Positions 6,628 to 8,091 of a DNA stretch of 8,091 bases are shown piece after piece; position 1 is the stretch's first letter, and each line of letters begins with the position of its first letter. A model generated the notes under the pieces. It did no database searches, was not told the DNA's origin, and saw only the letters and a program-made list of their open reading frames with translations. The stretch comes from Bacteroidota bacterium (lineage in GTDB: Bacteria; Bacteroidota; Ignavibacteria; Ignavibacteriales; Melioribacteraceae), in the NCBI GenBank assembly GCA_021814855.1, contig JAKAHQ010000062.1, forward strand, positions 1-8,091, given 5' to 3'. Position numbers and translations under genes: made by a program.

Positions 6628-6652
6628 CAATGAATGAATCAATTCATTGTAT
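6625..6652. promoter_or_regulatory. Perfect inverted repeat, probable operator upstream of the MFS transporter
   Basis: Arms ATACAATGAAT (6625-6635) and ATTCATTGTAT (6642-6652) are perfect 11-bp inverted repeats around GAATCA. A second register inside it, AATGAAT (6633-6639) and ATTCATT (6642-6648) around CA, gives a compact dyad. The arm nearest the gene shares three bases with the TATATTTG element, so a bound dimer would block RNA polymerase. Such palindromes upstream of MFS pumps are often sites for TetR- or MarR-type repressors, but no regulator gene is present in the window. The same bases could form an RNA hairpin behind the CapA gene, but no U-run follows. Confidence 0.5.
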
Positions 6653-6677
6653 TCAACAAGGAGTAAAATTAATCAGT

Positions 6678-7820
6678 TCATTTAGCGAAAATTTTTTCAT
6701 CGTTGGAGGGACGAAGTAAATTTTCAGTATCTGCAAAACTTTCGGTTAATTTTCTTTTATCTGCTTTGGATAAATATGCCGGCGGCGGATATTCAGAAGT
6801 GTCTGAAGGAAGGATAATAAACTCGTTTTCTTTAACGGCCTTTCCTTTAAATACCCAGGTAGGAATGAAGTCCGTCTTTGAAATTGAAACTCTTTTGGAA
6901 ATAATATTTTTAGTTAAAGTAAGATTCAAGATTACTCCGCAATCTGAGTAACGCCATCTTTGGTTGGAAATAAAATTTCCGAGCGAATACGCCACAATAC
7001 CCTCAGGGAAATTCCTATCCTTCGATTGAAAATATTGTACCGGCTCAATAACATGCGGATGACTGCCGATAATTATGTTTGCGCCATAAGCGATTGCGTG
7101 TTTTACTATTTCTTGTTGATACGAATTCGGCTGCCGCTGGTATTCCATACCAAAATGAAAGTATACGAGAATTACATCTATGCTTTTAGCGCGAGCGCTT
7201 CGTATATCATTTTTAATTCGAAGGGTATCTATCAAGTTAACAAGGTAGCCGGCATTCTTTGGAATATAATTTCCGTTTACACCGTAAGTGTAAGCCAATA
7301 CAGCTATTTTAATTCCGTGAACATCAAAAGTTCTGATTGAATCTCTGTCATGTTGGGATTCGTTTGTACCGGCGTAGCTTAATGAATTATCTCTGATTTT
7401 TTTAATTGTGTTCAAGATTCCCTTTTCTCCGCGGTCCATACAATGATTGTTCGAGGTGAACAAAATATCGAAGCCGGCGTCTTTAAGCGCGTAGAGCAAT
7501 GCCGAAGGAGAATTAAATAACGGGTAACCGCTGTACTTAAAATTTTTACCGGCAATAGTTGTTTCGAGATTACCGAAAGTTAGATCCGAAGAAGAAAGAA
7601 AATTTTTTACTGCTCCAAACATGGGGCGAAAGTCAAAACTATCGGCTGCAACTTTAGCGGATTCAAATTCCGGCCCATGACACATGATGTCGCCAACAAA
7701 AGTTAGTCTAACAGTCTGAAGCGAATCGGGTTGAACATGCTTTACATTAAATATTCTCTCCGGTTTAATCAAAAACGAGAACGTTAGCCCGATAAATATA
7801 ACTACCAGAGAATATTTCAT
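6678..7820 (-). CDS. CapA-family protein (PGA_cap-type metallophosphatase-like)
   Basis: The 380-residue protein belongs to the CapA/PgsA group, whose members share a calcineurin-like metallophosphoesterase core and include factors for poly-gamma-glutamate capsule production. An N-terminal hydrophobic segment (4-17) without a lipobox suggests an anchored or exported protein. Motifs in order are FVGDIMCHG (41-49, Asp44), GNLETTIAG (83-91), TSNNHCMDRGEKG (122-134), VYFHFGMEY (219-227, His222), IIGSHPHVIEP (250-260, His254 and His256) and YSLGNFISNQ (278-287). All expected metal-site residues appear present. No other capsule gene (CapB, CapC or a ligase) is nearby, so its job need not be capsule making; many such stand-alone homologues have no assigned role. 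No Shine-Dalgarno precedes ATG 7820. A terminator separates it from the upstream gene, so it must have its own promoter within about 7821-7897, where I could not identify a convincing one. Confidence 0.9.
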   Translation of the reverse strand: MKYSLVVIFIGLTFSFLIKPERIFNVKHVQPDSLQTVRLTFVGDIMCHGPEFESAKVAADSFDFRPMFGAVKNFLSSSDLTFGNLETTIAGKNFKYSGYPLFNSPSALLYALKDAGFDILFTSNNHCMDRGEKGILNTIKKIRDNSLSYAGTNESQHDRDSIRTFDVHGIKIAVLAYTYGVNGNYIPKNAGYLVNLIDTLRIKNDIRSARAKSIDVILVYFHFGMEYQRQPNSYQQEIVKHAIAYGANIIIGSHPHVIEPVQYFQSKDRNFPEGIVAYSLGNFISNQRWRYSDCGVILNLTLTKNIISKRVSISKTDFIPTWVFKGKAVKENEFIILPSDTSEYPPPAYLSKADKRKLTESFADTENLLRPSNDEKIFAK

Positions 7821-7856
7821 TTAGTTGAGTGCCAAAAAATAATGCGCCGAAATAAA

Positions 7857-7896
7857 AATCATTTAATTCTTTACGCGGTTATAAAGAATCATTTAA
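7857..7896. repeat. Direct and inverted repeats in the capA-family promoter region
   Basis: AATCATTTAA occurs twice, at 7857-7866 and 7887-7896, exactly 30 nt apart. ATTCTTT (7866-7872) and AAAGAAT (7883-7889) form an inverted repeat around a 10-nt loop. The group lies in the only gap available for the promoter of the CapA-family gene, so it may include a regulator site. The bases are A/T-rich, and chance remains possible. Confidence 0.3.
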
Positions 7897-7897
7897 C

Positions 7898-7934
7898 AAA
7901 AAAAATAGGCCGGGTTAATTGCAGCCCGACCTAT
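7898..7934 (-). terminator. Intrinsic terminator of the Hc1-like gene
   Basis: On the minus strand a G/C-rich hairpin is followed by eight U residues (A-run at 7898-7905). The arms ATAGG-C-CGGG (7905-7914) and CCCG-A-CCTAT (7925-7934) pair with one internal C/A mismatch, extended by a G-U and an A-U pair around a small loop. It lies 20 nt after the stop codon at 7954, the usual place for a rho-independent terminator, and isolates the histone-like gene from the CapA-family gene. Confidence 0.88.
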
Positions 7935-7953
7935 GAAAGAAGCGCGTAGAGAA

Positions 7954-8091
7954 TTAGTTGCCGCCCTTAGCTGCTTTTCTCTGCGATTTAACTTCCTGAA
8001 CATCGTTGCGAACATCTTGAGCTAATTTTTTCAATTCGCTCAATCCTTTTCTAAGACGTGTGCCCGCAGCTGATTGTCCTTTTTCGTAAAA
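7954..8091 (-). CDS. Histone H1-like protein Hc1, C-terminal part (gene cut by window edge)
   Basis: The last 45 codons of a minus-strand gene are present, ending at TAA 7954-7956; the start lies beyond the window. The visible peptide begins FYEKGQSAAGTRLRKGL and ends RKAAKGGN. It is very basic, helical in appearance, and free of Cys, Trp and Pro. The GxxAAGTRxRKxLxEL core followed by a heptad-like LAQDVRNDVQEVKSQRK helix matches my memory of the short Hc1-type histone-like proteins (about 60 residues) of Bacteroidota and Chlamydiae. These bind DNA and help organise the nucleoid. If so, about 15-20 N-terminal residues are missing. The strong terminator behind it and its isolation suggest a well-expressed single-gene unit. 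Assignment rests on a short fragment. Confidence 0.75.
   Translation of the reverse strand, partial: FYEKGQSAAGTRLRKGLSELKKLAQDVRNDVQEVKSQRKAAKGGN

Noticed and set aside
6598..6642. TTG start at 6642 adding 15 residues to the MFS transporter
   Set aside because: The extension lies over the promoter element and palindrome and is not membrane-like; ATG 6597 gives the usual N-terminus just before TM1.
6625..6652. The palindrome as an intrinsic terminator of the CapA-family gene
   Set aside because: The stem is A/T-rich and no U-tract follows on the minus strand, while the position over a promoter element fits an operator better.
6960..7340. A 126-codon open frame on the plus strand
   Set aside because: It lies wholly antisense to the CapA-family gene, whose motifs are unmistakable, and its translation shows no family signature.
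1..8091. Search by eye for a defence system, CRISPR array, mobile element, tRNA or new multi-gene system
   Set aside because: No regularly spaced repeats, transposase or integrase motifs, tRNA-like cloverleafs or unknown gene clusters were found; most genes are recognisable single-function genes.

Overview
The window is an AT-rich bacterial chromosomal segment with compact housekeeping and envelope genes. I see no insertion sequence, phage gene, tRNA, rRNA or CRISPR array. Several signs point to the Bacteroidota/Chlorobiota side of the tree, most likely an Ignavibacteria-type organism. These are a lysine 6-aminotransferase, an RsmI lacking the usual C-terminal extension, an APRT with [10 protein letters not shown] in its PRPP loop, a small Hc1-type histone-like protein with an AAGTR core, and a promoter element of the TAnnTTTG type. 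The taxonomic call is inference from gene content, not a database match.

Layout, left to right. (1) Positions 38-661 (-) encode an unrecognised lipoprotein, with a possible 42-residue small ORF just upstream (723-851, -). (2) Positions 908-2263 (+) encode L-lysine 6-transaminase, followed by a long hairpin. (3) Positions 2485-2901 (-) encode a second small unrecognised lipoprotein, convergent with the transaminase gene. (4) Positions 3179-3898 (+) encode RsmI, preceded by a good sigma70-like promoter and a strong ribosome binding site. (5) Positions 6597 down to 3880 (-) form a tight three-gene unit: an MFS efflux transporter, a tRNA-dihydrouridine synthase and adenine phosphoribosyltransferase. 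The first two genes overlap by 8 nt; the last two are 8 nt apart, with the ribosome binding site of apt overlapping the dus stop. The 3' end of apt overlaps the 3' end of rsmI tail to tail. (6) Positions 6678-7820 (-) encode a CapA-family metallophosphatase-like protein. (7) Positions 7954-8091 (-) hold the C-terminal end of a histone H1/Hc1-like protein, cut by the window edge and followed by a textbook intrinsic terminator.

How the genes work together: rsmI (16S rRNA modification) and dus (tRNA modification) both serve translation, and apt salvages adenine. The transporter heads the dus-apt unit. A perfect 11-bp-arm inverted repeat overlaps a TAnnTTTG promoter element 28 nt upstream of its start, so the whole unit may be under a repressor. 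This is the most interesting regulatory signal I found. The remaining genes (lysine transaminase, two lipoproteins, CapA) look like independently transcribed units. I found no convincing evidence of a novel multi-gene system; most of the window is ordinary.
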